Shown one piece after another: positions 48,301 through 59,466 of a DNA stretch of 64,000 nucleotides. Position numbers and translations under genes: made by a program. Origin of the DNA: Polytrichum commune (taxonomy: Eukaryota; Streptophyta; Polytrichopsida; Polytrichales; Polytrichaceae); contig OX485806.1 of assembly GCA_950295325.1 (NCBI GenBank), forward strand, positions 48,045,169-48,109,168, in the 5' to 3' direction. The stretch's first letter is position 1. The number at the start of each line of letters is the position of its first letter. The notes beneath the pieces are model-generated. The model did no database searches and was not told the origin of the DNA. It saw only the letters and a program-made list of their open reading frames with translations.

Positions 48301-48780
48301 GTGTAGTGGGAGGGAAACCTCACTGTTCCGGATGGTTGAGTAACGTCTAGGTGGGATAGCCGCTGGGAGGATTGGGTGAGAACCGGAAGGGATCTGGACT
48401 TACGCCATCCGAGCTTCTGAAGAGGTCCCACCGCCCTTAGACGGACTAATCCGGAAAGTGGTACGGATCGCCCAGTTAGCCCAGATTGAGTAGAGTTCCA
48501 GGAAGTGATAACCGGATCAATCCGTCAGAAGGAGGGAAGGACCGGAACAGTTAGGATTCAGGGTTGGAGGCCATCTCCGGAGTGTAGTGGGAAGGGAGCC
48601 TCATTGTTCCGGATGTCTGGGTAACGTCCAGGTGAGATAGTCGTGGGGAAGATTGGGCACAGGTCCGGAAGGGATCCGGACTGGCGCCAATCTGATCTTC
48701 TGAAGAGGTCTCATCGTCGGTAGACGGGACAATCTGGAAAGTGGCACGGGTCACCCACTTATCCCGTCGAGTCAGATCTC
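48301..48780. repeat. Direct duplication, offset 281 bp, inside the inserted element
   Basis: Blocks 48301-48500 and 48582-48780 share GTGTAGTGGGAGGGAAACCT-type starts, TTCCGGATG, GGTAACGTC(C/T)AGGTG, GATTGGG and TTCTGAAGAGGTC with about 80 percent identity by eye. Confidence 0.85.
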
Positions 48781-49225
48781 CGGTTGGAATCCAGACTACT
48801 CTGGTCGTTGGGGTCCTAAGAGATAATCCGGATCTCCCTGTGTGACCTGCCGAGACGGATTTGATCAATATGGATTGGTTGTGAGGGAATTTCCGGATTC
48901 CGATCTTATAAGGGACGTCTTCACCGGAAGAAACCACCTATTCTAGAGGGTAGACGTAGAGGGGTGAGTATGTATTATAATTAGGACCTAGAGATACAAT
49001 CCGGAAAGGCCAACTCCGGAAGAAGAAGAGTGTCCAAAAGACCAAAAGTCCGGAAACAGGGGTTTCCGGAAATTTGGCTAAGGAATAGAAAATAAGCAGG
49101 TACGGAGAGTTCTAGACCTCCTACACTTCACATAATCCCTAGACGATACTAGGGTCATCCGGACAAAACCGGATTGGGCACTTAGAAACGCCAATCCGGA
49201 TATTTTGTGTTCGCGTGTCCCCACA

Positions 49226-50470
49226 CCATCAATATCTCCTACCTTGTGATTTGCTAACTCTTGTATAGTGGCCCATGCTTCCCCTTGTGAAAAACATTTG
49301 GAAGCAAAACATTTAGGATAAAATGGTCATTGATACTTTGTTTTAAGATGTATAATTTTGTGCAATAATATATACTTCTTGTGGTGTAAATGGGAGGGTT
49401 GAATTGTTTTCTTTTTTAAATCTTTTCCAAAACAAAACTTGGGTCCTTTTTTAGCAAGATTTGTAGTTCTTTTTGTTTGTGCTTCCAATAAGACCATTTC
49501 TTATGATGGATCATAATGTTTTTTTCTTAAAGAGCTACTCATGAAGTATTGACCGAGTGACTAGAGTTTAACACAATGTAGTAGTTTTGCCAAGCCTCTT
49601 GATAGTCTCTATCAAACCATGTGTTGGATGGTCTGCCTTTTTGTTTGCCACCTTTTTTTTTAGTAGATTGGTTGAGTTGCATGTAATATCAAATGTAACC
49701 AAACATGAGCATGTTCGTTTAATGAAGTGTAGGCATGTCTTACATCTAGGTGAATGCATGTTTGACCTTGAAAACATATTGGTTCGCCTTCTTAGGATTG
49801 GGATAAAGAACTTGACATTGACTAGACGAGGTTGGAAGCCTCGGTCCTACACTATGATATATTCTAAAGAAAAAAGAACAGTGGCATGAATTGGGTTGTT
49901 TGCTACCCATGGAAAAAATAGAGATAGGATTGCAAAGGAAGTTGGGATTGCCTATTAGGAATTCCACTACACTAGTCCCACCCATACTAGAGAAACAAAT
50001 GAAAATTTGACATAGCTCATTTGCCCCATTAATAATCACATAGTTAAGTTATGATGCATTTTCTACTAAAAATCAATTGAAAATATTATAATGGCCAATG
50101 TATTTGGACTAACTTAGCCAATGTGGTTTGGGGACCTCTAGCAAATTGATGTCATTGACATCAAGATGGAGATCTTGTCCTTGGTGATAATTAGTTTGAG
50201 TATTGAAATCACCTATTAGAAAAACCTCCCCTAAAATCTAATAAGATACGAACTCGATGAAAATAAGAGTCTAAAGGTTTGTAGATGTAGATTTGTAGTT
50301 TTTGGCACCAAATGCAATGTCCCAAATGAAAATTCCTATAGTTGGGTTCTTGGGAGCTTAAAATGTGAGTTTGTTTACCATGCATAGCCAAATCCCATGA
50401 ACCAAATCTCTCGAAATGCGAGCCACACATTTATAAAAAATTCACCCAATACTCTAAAATCAAGGTGACG
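49226..50470 (-). mobile_element. LINE retrotransposon, 5' part (endonuclease region)
   Basis: The - strand encodes FLIGDFNTQTNYHQGQDLHL near 50110-50225, the GDFN motif of an apurinic-type LINE endonuclease, and SSMGGTSVVEFLIGNP near 49960-50000, also typical of the endonuclease domain. Frameshifts are frequent. The start of the endonuclease is missing, so the copy is 5' truncated. It continues into 45168 and downward after the nested insertion. Confidence 0.8.
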
Positions 50471-50738
50471 ATGATATCCTTGTGTACATGTGTAGGAGAT
50501 ATTGAAGTATTATAATTAGATGCCTAAGCAAAAGGAAGTTTGAAATTTCTGCGTGCAGTGGTGTTTCATCAGCCATGCTTTAGCCGAAGATCCATCTTTG
50601 AAAGTAGTCTGCAAAAATCCATATGGAGAGAAGTTTTTTTTTTTTAATAAAAAATAAATCGGGATGGTGTTGTGCAAGAGATGTGGAATATATTAGCTAC
50701 CAAAGCATAAGGACTCATTTCAAAATTGTCATGTGCAG

Positions 50739-52243
50739 CAGTGTTCTAGATTGAAGTCTTCAATACCCTCAAACGTGATTTGGCCCTTCAAAACGCAATC
50801 CAAATTGAAAATGAAAATTTCATTTGAAGTCCTCAATATAATATGCCTGTCAAGCATTGTTCATACGAAAATTGGTCAGTCAAATTTCATTCGTCCCTAA
50901 AGAGCAGAGACTCAATAGTTGAGAGTCCCTCCCTTTGCTACCTCGCTACCACCTTCGTTCCCAAACTTGTAATCTCTTGGACTCCCCTAGGATGCCCCTT
51001 TCCCGGGATTTGCCATTTGCTTCATCTCCATCATCACAAACCTCAACACTGCAAAATACATTATATCGATTTGTTTTTGTTGCCATTTGGACACGCCGAT
51101 GGTGGTTTCCAATCCGATCTACTTCACACTAGTAGGGGACAAACATGCAAGCAAGCATGAGGGGGGGGGGATTGGATTACCACGAGCTTAAATGCTCAAC
51201 TGCTTATGCAAGGATTGAAATCGGGAACTAGATCAAGGAGTTTCTTAATTCAAAACTTTAATCTTTGGGATGGAATCTATAACTAGGTCCAGATGGGTAA
51301 TTGTACGACTAGCTACCGAGTTTGCTCTATTAGTTTTGGGATGGAGGTTCGAATATCAGACTGAAATTATTTGGGGTGAAGAGGAATGTGGTGGAGTAGC
51401 AACAACAACATCACATTTTGCACCATGATTCCATGCACGAGTGTGACGTAGGAGGCTCATTGGAGGAGTGCAGCACTTTGGGGAGGCAATATGTGCATAA
51501 GGTCATTGATTCACTCAATGATCGCTTCCCCAACTTGCCCATTTTTAATGCGGCCAAAGTTTTTAGCTCAAAGTACTATCTCGTACATGAATTGGACAGA
51601 GGGACATTATCCGACCAATGGCTAAACCCATTGGTGACACATTTCCATTGGAGCTATGACCTTGTTAATCAATGCAATGCGGGATTGCTAGAATTTGTGG
51701 AGATGATATATTCTATTTGTAAACACCGAGGTATGCACGAAGCTTGGGTTTTGTGGCAATGACCGGGAGTTCATGATTAATTGGCCAACTTTAATGTCAT
51801 TATGGCAAGCCATGTTTGTGATCCCAACTAACGCTATTGTTTGTGAGCGTGGTTTTTCGAAGCATAATTGGGTTAAAAAAGAAAGGAGCACTAGAATAAA
51901 ACTTGACACACTAGATGTTTTAACGAGGATTAGTTTAAATGGGTTTGAAGTTGAATTCATGGATTGAAATGACATTTTTGAATTTTGGAAAGCCGCCACA
52001 AAAATCAACAAGCGAAGGGCATTGTCACTACAAAAATGGAGTTAGATGGTTGATTCTTAATTCTTCACATTAAACTGAAAGCGTGTACCATACAATTCAT
52101 GCACAAAGTAATATGAGTTTTGTATTTCATTTCTATATACATAGATTGACGTCTTAGATTTAAACCAACCCTTCAATTAAAAGGTTGAAATTTGAGAACC
52201 CTTCAAAATGAAACTCTTATGAGAGCTTCAATCTTGAACACTG
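50739..52243 (+). mobile_element. hAT transposon with terminal inverted repeats
   Basis: The left end CAGTGTTCTAGATTGAAG and right end CTTCAATCTTGAACACTG are inverted repeats with one mismatch in 18. Flanking 8-mers ATGTGCAG and ATGTACAT match at six of eight positions, an aged 8-bp target duplication as expected for hAT. Inside, the + strand carries a transposase C-terminal remnant: SLNDRFPNLPIFNAAKVFSS (about 51510), then WPTLMSLWQAMFVIPTN, VCERGFSKHNWVKKERSTRI and TLDVLTRISLNG (about 51775-51960). The N-terminal half of the transposase is absent, so the copy is internally deleted and broken. Confidence 0.88.
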
Positions 52244-53264
52244 ATGTACATATTCATTTCATCAGCCACACTCTAATGACGGGATCCATCTTCAAAAATG
52301 GCCTGCAAAATTTGATATGGAGTTCTATTTCTCTTGAAATCGTAATGTTATTCAGGAGATGTTCAATGATATTAATGCCAACTCATAAGTAATTTTGAGA
52401 CCTTTGTGTGCAAAGTTTTAACAACCAAACTCTAGCCCAGGATCCATCTTTAACAATACTATGCAATGATTGATACAAAAAGTTGTTCAAGTTGACCAAG
52501 GACACCAAGACAAGGACTACGGGTCAAGAAACGTAGAAGAGTTTGGAGAGATATTGGAAAATTGAAGGTGAAACATCTTTCTAGAAGTGCAAAGTCTAAA
52601 CTTGGGGTGTGAATTTACACATTGTCTTGTTGCAACTCAACATGTTTTACAAATCAACATTTGAGGTTTTGGAGGCACCGCTATCTACCTCCTAGTTGTC
52701 TAGCAAATGTGCAATTTTCACAATTGTGTGTGTGATTACGTAGTTTTTTGAAATAAATAATTGCATTGTGAATGTATTTGTGAGACTTCTATCATTGCTT
52801 TCATCATGGACGATGAAGAAATAAGTTAAGTGAGAAATGCGAGGGTGGAAGGAAGGTGGACGTAAAACAAGCAGTGGGCACTGCGCAGGAAACAGGCAAG
52901 CAATGCGGCAGGACAAAGTTACGAGCAATGAGAGGAGAGCCCACTCACAAATGCACTTTTGTGATGAGGGCAGGTGCCCAATCCCTTGGTGACATTACAT
53001 ACTTTACACACAATGAAGACTTGTTGTAATTTTTTTTCCTTTCTTAAAATATTGTCATTATAGAATGAAATATTCCCATTTTGTGGTAGGAGGGCATTAT
53101 GTCAATACATAATGTCTAGAGTTTTTGGACATAATGTCTGTTGTGTATAGCAGAAAATCCCACAGGTTGAGCACTATGAAATTTTCGGGCACTATTTGAG
53201 AACGAGACTATGCCACAATGCAGTCCTTTAAAGGCATTTTCCTAAATGGAAAGCTTGACATAAG
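52244..53264. other. No supported gene; short duplicated words
   Basis: The sequence around 52250-52330 resembles that at about 50555-50640 (CATCAGCCA...GATCCATCTT...CTGCAAAA), and a third weaker copy lies near 52440. Otherwise the stretch is AT-rich without features. Confidence 0.4.
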
Positions 53265-53476
53265 AGGTGTTTTATGGAAGACGTTAAACACTCACCAACA
53301 AACTTTCAGTGGAGGTGGATAGGGGTTGGGGCCTGCGATCCGGCACCTCTGGGCAGCTTGTACAAAAAAAACTAATTTTATAAAATCCCAACAGAAAATT
53401 GTTGCCCGCTTTGTCCAAAGGTTGTTTGTCCATATAACCCATATTGAGTGCACTTCATTTTCAAGGTCAAAATTCA

Positions 53477-53509
<33 letters not shown>

Positions 53510-54362
53510 GTTCACTTTCATTGAATAAATAATCAATTGATTGGGATTTATTTTTGAAGTGAAACCATCAATACAACATGTAATTAACTTGGAAGTCAAA
53601 AACATTACCAAACCCTCATTTGCATTGAGGTTATAATTTTTGTGACTTACCATTGAAAGGGTCTTTGTCGTTCTAAAATGGAACTAAAATTAATGTTTTA
53701 CTTTTAGTTAGTTTATTTTACAATAGTTTAGTTAATACCTTCTACTTTTACAAAGTATTCATACATATTCAAACTACTTAAGTGTGATTAAATGTAAGTA
53801 AGTCTAAATAATCATAATTAAACCTCATTTGTGTATCCTAATTAATTATACTTTGTGAAATTAGGAGGTATTAACTAAAATATTGTAAAATATATATACT
53901 AAAAATAGAATCATACTTTTAAATCCATTTTAGAATGACATAGACCCTTTCAATGGTAAGTCACAAAAATTATAACCTCAATGCAAACAAGGGTTTGGTA
54001 ATGTTTTTGACTTCCAAGTTAATTACATGCTATATTGACAGTTTCACTTCAAAAGAAAAATCCTAATCAATGGCTTATTTACTCAATGGAAGTGAACATA
54101 ACTATTGGATTTTGAACCTTGAAAATGAAGTGCACTTAATATGGGTTATGTGGACAAGCGGCCTTGAAGAATGCAAGGGAAATTTTATTTTTCAAAGTCG
54201 GACGGGGTGGAGAACAAATTTCGGTCAGGATTTGATTGATTTTTTATTTTTATTTTTGTGGAGGTTGCCCGGAGGTGCCAGATCGCGGGCCCTGGCCCCT
54301 ATCCACCTCCCCCTAAAAGTTCGTGGGAGGGGGAGGGGTTTAACATCTGCCATGTGTTCTAG
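53265..54362. mobile_element. Foldback-type large inverted repeat (~0.5-kb arms)
   Basis: The left arm, about 53265-53758, is the reverse complement of the right arm, about 53848-54362, with a spacer of about 90 bp. Matching landmarks are GGAGGTGGATAGGGG...GGCACCTC against its complement near 54268-54318, AACCCATATTGAGTGCACTT against its complement near 54130, and ACTTACCATTGAAAGGGTCT against AGACCCTTTCAATGGTAAGT. The left arm alone holds an (AT)n run (about 53477-53501). No coding capacity is evident. It is consistent with a foldback element or an inverted dimer of a MITE. Confidence 0.9.
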
Positions 54363-57300
54363 TACATAAAGTCTTTGTGTTATTTCTCATGCCCAACCCA
54401 TTTTAGGTGCTCGGTGCATTCCACCTTTGGAATTTCATTGACACACATGAGGATGAATTCTATTACAAAAGCTCATCATATTAACTCACAACAAAATAAT
54501 CAACAATGTTTTCTGAGAAGGGAATGGTCTGATAAACTTCTTTATACCTCAATTGGGTTTGTCACCCCAACCCACCCATAGTGTGGTTGATAGTAGCCCT
54601 AAAATTAAGTTTTGGACACTAATGCATGTGGCGGTAAGCACATGCGGACTTTATAGTTCTATCTACATAATGGTTGTTATATCATGGGATAACTTGCGCA
54701 AACTTAGAAAATGCATCTATTTCATTTCATCCTAACCCTAAACTTAACACAACTATAGAATATAATTAAGTATAACATATGTGACATAAATGCAATGAAT
54801 ACCAAATTAATGCACTCATGAATATATCTATGGTATGTAAAGTAAATTAAATGACATGGTTTTGCAAGGTTTTCACTTCTATCGTTGACGAAGGTACAAC
54901 ATCATAATTGATCATGTAAAATTATATGACTTTTGTGTGAATGCATGATAATTTTGGAATAAGTTTCCATCATGGAAGCGGTGTTCAATACATAGGAAAT
55001 CCTCCACATGTGACTAAGATTTAACAAATCATTTTTATCCTTGTATTTTTTCTTTCTCTTAATTTGCATATCAACATATTATCACCCTGTGGTATATGTA
55101 TGAATGTTTGTGCATGATTTGGAGCTTTGTGGCATTATAGTAAACTCGTCCATCGCATATGAAAAGCCTCAAGTTCAAACAAGGCTTATGTAGGCTAAGG
55201 GTTATGTCAATCCAATTTGCCCTTGTCATGATTTGATGCATCTAATGTTATTTTCAAGGTCAAATCGACTTGAAAACATAAAAATAAAAATGCATCCTAC
55301 AGCATAAGAGTTTTGACCTTCCCAATGAGAAGAGTATACCTAGTCACCATGAAGCTCCGGCCTCAAATATATGGGTCATACAGTGTGGACTGTAGAGAAA
55401 AATACATAGTATATTTTGCAATCATTCAATCGTGTTTGAACACCAAATTACATAAATAGTGAGCTACTATTTGAAATTGCTACAATTTGGGGCGAGTTTC
55501 ATCAGAAATTCATTGTACACTCCTTGACAAGTTTGATATTAGCTTAGTTCAGGTTTGATTAAATTATATAGGCTGAATTAATGCTAATATTGAAAATATT
55601 CTGAACTAGATATGTTTGACACTATTCTTTTAAAAATATTCTTTTATTATTTTATTTTTGACAAACCTTGGGGGGTTTTGGGAAACACTTAACTTCTCCC
55701 AAATTTTATATTACCTTTTTCAAATTTAGAGAACTACACTATGTATGATATTTAGTATCACTTACTATTTGGATTTACATAGTGCTATTTTTTTTACAAT
55801 TGATGTTTTTTTTTACTAAGTAAAGTTGTTCATGTTCTATGATGTTCAAGTAATCAATTTAATATTTTTTGGTAAAATATGTAACATACAATAAATAGAT
55901 ATAATAATGTGTAATTCCAAATAGTTTGTGACACATGTTTAGTGTAGTTGAAACAATAGTCATCCCATATGTATATTTTGTGAGCCAAATTCTCAATAAA
56001 TATATTTTTGTATCCTTTGCACATTCTATCACATAAACAAATGTTTTATGTTGAGGTATATTGATCAAGCATCCAAATGATGCTAATGCACACGTTCATA
56101 TGGGAAAGCTTAAAAAAGGTAATCCACCATAACCTCAAAGTTTATGAAATTGAATATCATTGTCTATACATGGATATTGTCTTTTGAATTTATTTAAGTT
56201 ACTGACACATTCCATCGATAATTATCATATTTTATTCTTCTAGCTTATGTTCAATGATGCGACTGGGGAGTTGTTTTGTGTTTGATATGATATTCATGTA
56301 CACGATGCTTGACTTGTGAAGTGGTTGCAACTGAAGCATATTGCAAAAAAGAAGATTATTGAATAGAATTTATTGGGGAAACATTAGAGGGATGGTTTTC
56401 TCTAGAAGCCCAAGCCCAAGCCTTTGTCATTATAGAATCACACATTGTTCATGTGCTATGACACGAAGGTTGCAAAGTTACAAAGCAAACACAACGTGAA
56501 TAAAACTCGTTGATATCGATTCAAAATTCACATCCATGTGGTTGACATCTTAAAATAACTAAGCAAACTCCAAGTACTCAATTTTTGGATTCAATCTAAA
56601 ATAATTCTTCATAAAATTAAGATTACATAACATTCTACTAGTGAAACTCTTTAGGTGATATGAGCACATGTGGATTTATGATGTAATAAACATGAGGATT
56701 GATAATGATTGTTTATAGGTGATATGGACATATACGTACATTGGTCTAATAAGATCAAATACATTCTACACTAAGACATGTCTAAGTAAATATTTGTATA
56801 GGTTTATATAATTGTGATTTGTGTTTATGTGTCAAATTTAATTTAATTGTTGATGTGTATTTCTCAAGAATCATAATTGGAACATTGTGGGGTCCAAATC
56901 ATGTAAAACTTTCATGAATATTCTCAATAAAATCTTACTCATATCATTTTTCCCAATAGTGGAATTTGGATATGGACACCTCTTTATACCAAATGAATCG
57001 TGATTTCATTGCATTCAACCAGTGAAAATTGTTCATTGGTTGCACACCAAAATTTGGAATGTTTCTTATTTAAAATCGACTCCTTATGTAAAATTTAATT
57101 ATATTGATTTCCAAAAATATTTGTGTGTGTACATATGCCATCTATTACCACAGTAAATGTTGGGAAATTTTTATTTATTAACCCCATATATAATAAATTA
57201 ATAAATAAACCTTGTAAAAATTCCCTCAAAAATAATTGCCCCCAAGAAAGTGATGCCCAAAATTTGTACTAAATAGATCTCCAATAGTTAGCTATTAGGT

Positions 57301-57743
57301 CAGTTATGTAGGAACTCAACTGCGGCCCAATTAGGCATTATTAGGTAACACACCAGTTAAACTAGCTAATATGAACGCTAACTAACAAGTGAGTGTGGTC
57401 GGGCCCTTAAGGAGCATTAAAATCTTAAGGGTCTGTTATTTAACTGTCTCCTTTTGTTTACTAACGAATTTTATAGTTATCTAGCCAGGAGCTTCTACCC
57501 TCGTTCAAAACTTTTTTTTTTCAAAGCTCTTCTTCCTGGGCGTGGGGTGGGGTGGGGGTGGGTTGTTAGGGTTTAGATTGTCTTGAGTGTCATTGCTGAA
57601 TTCTTTGTTTCTTGAAATGAGTTTGGGGGAGGTGTAGTTGATCACATTCAATTCCTTGACTAATACCCCCTTCCCACTTGACTTTAGCTAAGCCTAAAAG
57701 TTGGTTCTAAGAACACAACCTTCACACCATCAACACTATCTAG
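54363..57743. other. AT-rich stretch without recognised features
   Basis: The stretch has low GC, with no domain, tandem repeat or RNA gene that I can support. A G-rich GGGGTGGGGTGGGGGTGGG string lies near 57545. Confidence 0.5.
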
Positions 57744-58667
57744 CAATGGTGATTTTTCACAAGGCCCCTAACATGTCTAGGGACATGTTCATTAAAAAAA
57801 CATTTTTAATGGACGGGTTCTTAGAAAATGAACTGGTTTTTGGACGTGTCAAATTCACTTTGGTCGGGTTCTAAAAATAGCATTTGGATTTTTTTTTCAA
57901 AAAAAAATGGTACAAATATCAATTACATTATGTCAAATATGACATGTGAATATAAGCATTATGCAATCAAACCACTAATACCCAATCAAAATATCAATCT
58001 TGAAGTGCTTGATTCACCTGCATACATTAATTCATCAACCACAAAATTTAGAACCTTTTTAACATAATGTGAAAGATTATAATTGAAGGTGAACTTAGCA
58101 ATTGAATAAGAATTAGCATATATAAACATGTTCAAAATTTTAAAATAAATAGCTACTTACCCTTCAAAGAACTTCAAAGAAGTGGATGAATTCTCCTATC
58201 CTTCATGTTTCTCCAAACAAGCATCACTACATTCCAATTGATGTTTTCAACTAGAATATTTGCACATGAAATGCACATCAAAGCATCTAAAGTCTCTAAC
58301 TTCAAACTAGCACGTAAATGACTTCTGATTAAGTTTTGTCTAGAAAAACCCCTCTATGTAGGGAATGCGGGAAGGATGAGGATTGACAACAAAAGACAAA
58401 TACCTGATGGGCATTGAAGGCATAATTTGTCAAGATCCTATTGTTTCCAAGTGCAACCAGTCACATGTCAACATCTTTCGGTTTTTTTTTTGTTTTTTTT
58501 AAATTTTTTTAAATTTTTACCAACATTGTAAGAGACTTATTTATACCTCTTGCGGACATGCATTTTCATTTTCAAACTGGTTTTGGGACGGGTTGCAATT
58601 TTTTTTGCCTTTCAATTCAAGGTTTTTGGACGTGGACGGGCAAAAACTTTGTGAAAAATCAGCCATG
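57744..58667 (-). mobile_element. Short hAT transposon with perfect 8-bp target duplication
   Basis: Ends CAATGGTGATTTTTCAC and GTGAAAAATCAGCCATG are inverted repeats (14-15 of 17 matching). They are flanked on both sides by CTATCTAG (57736-57743 and 58668-58675), a perfect 8-bp target duplication diagnostic of hAT. On the - strand about 58200-58400 a transposase C-terminal piece is open: GFSRQNLIRSHLRASLKLET followed by LDALMCISCANI and NINWNVV. Most of the transposase is missing, so it is a non-autonomous deletion derivative, 924 bp long. The exact duplication suggests it is younger than the other hAT copies. Confidence 0.92.
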
Positions 58668-59142
58668 CTATCTAGTCATGAGCCTAGTTGGCAAATGATG
58701 TGGCATGGTTCAAAAGTGGAGGTTTTAAGCCTCAAGCACTGATCCTGCCACTGGTACCTACACACGAGGCATGAATGTAGGACTTTTAAAAGTGTCGCCT
58801 CCCGCCCTTGTGATTGGTTGGTTTTTGGTTTAGCTATGAGGGCACGAGGAGCTTCATTAACAAACAAAAAACAATGGTAAGATAGGTGAGTAGTAAGGCA
58901 TTTGGGGATGGGACAAAAACTATCCAACATTCATTGCTTGGTAGATAAAACAATGAACATGTGTGAAAACTACTTAACTAAAACCTACTTGACAATCTCC
59001 AGAGCAAGTTCTTGTAGGTGCATTGGGATGGCCATATGTCTCTGCTATAATTGAGGGAGCTTTACCTAATTTTTAGGAAAGACTTTGGTTATTTGGTAAA
59101 GTCAAGTGGGAAGGGGGCATAGCTTGTGTAAGAAATAATGAT

Positions 59143-59466
59143 CAGTGTTCAAGATTGAAGTCTTCAATGCCCTTCAAACGAGATTTGGCCCTTCAAAATA
59201 TACCTCTTTCAAAACAACCCTTCAAAACGCAACCCCAAATTGAAAATGAAGATGTCACTTGAAGTCCTCAATATAATATGCCCGTCACAAGAACCAACAA
59301 GCGTAGGGCATGCCACTACAAGAAATGGAATTAGATGGTTGATTCTTAATTCTTCAAATTGTGCTGGAAACATATACCATATAATTCATACAAGTTTAAT
59401 ATGAGTTTTCTATTTCAATTCTATGTTCTTGGATTGACGTCTTGGATCTGAACCAACCTTTCAACT
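59143..59466 (+). mobile_element. Deletion derivative of the 50739-52243 hAT element
   Basis: 59143-59280 matches 50739-50850 (CAGTGTTCAAGATTGAAGTC, then TTGAAGTCCTCAATATAATA). It then jumps to sequence matching about 51999-52180 (CAACAAGCG(T/A)AGGGCAT, AGATGGTTGATTCTTAATTC, GATTGACGTCTT). About 1.15 kb of the longer copy is absent, and the right inverted repeat is missing. An extra stretch (59205-59230) repeats CCCTTCAAAA. Confidence 0.85.

Larger units (their letters stand above)
45169..49225 (+). mobile_element. 4.06-kb element with TG...CA termini inserted in the LINE
   Basis: The element begins TGTGGGAGTCC and ends TGTCCCCACA, a short inverted terminus typical of LTR-class elements. It is flanked by CCATG on the left and CCATC on the right, a probable 5-bp target duplication with one change. 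The LINE reading on both sides becomes continuous across the insertion. Internally it is GC-rich and full of CCGGA words. It carries one long ORF (45796-46980), further open stretches to about 47660 and a ~200-bp internal duplication (48301 and 48582). No reverse transcriptase, integrase or long terminal repeats were seen, so it is probably a non-autonomous LTR-type element. It looks broken in a few places. Confidence 0.7.
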
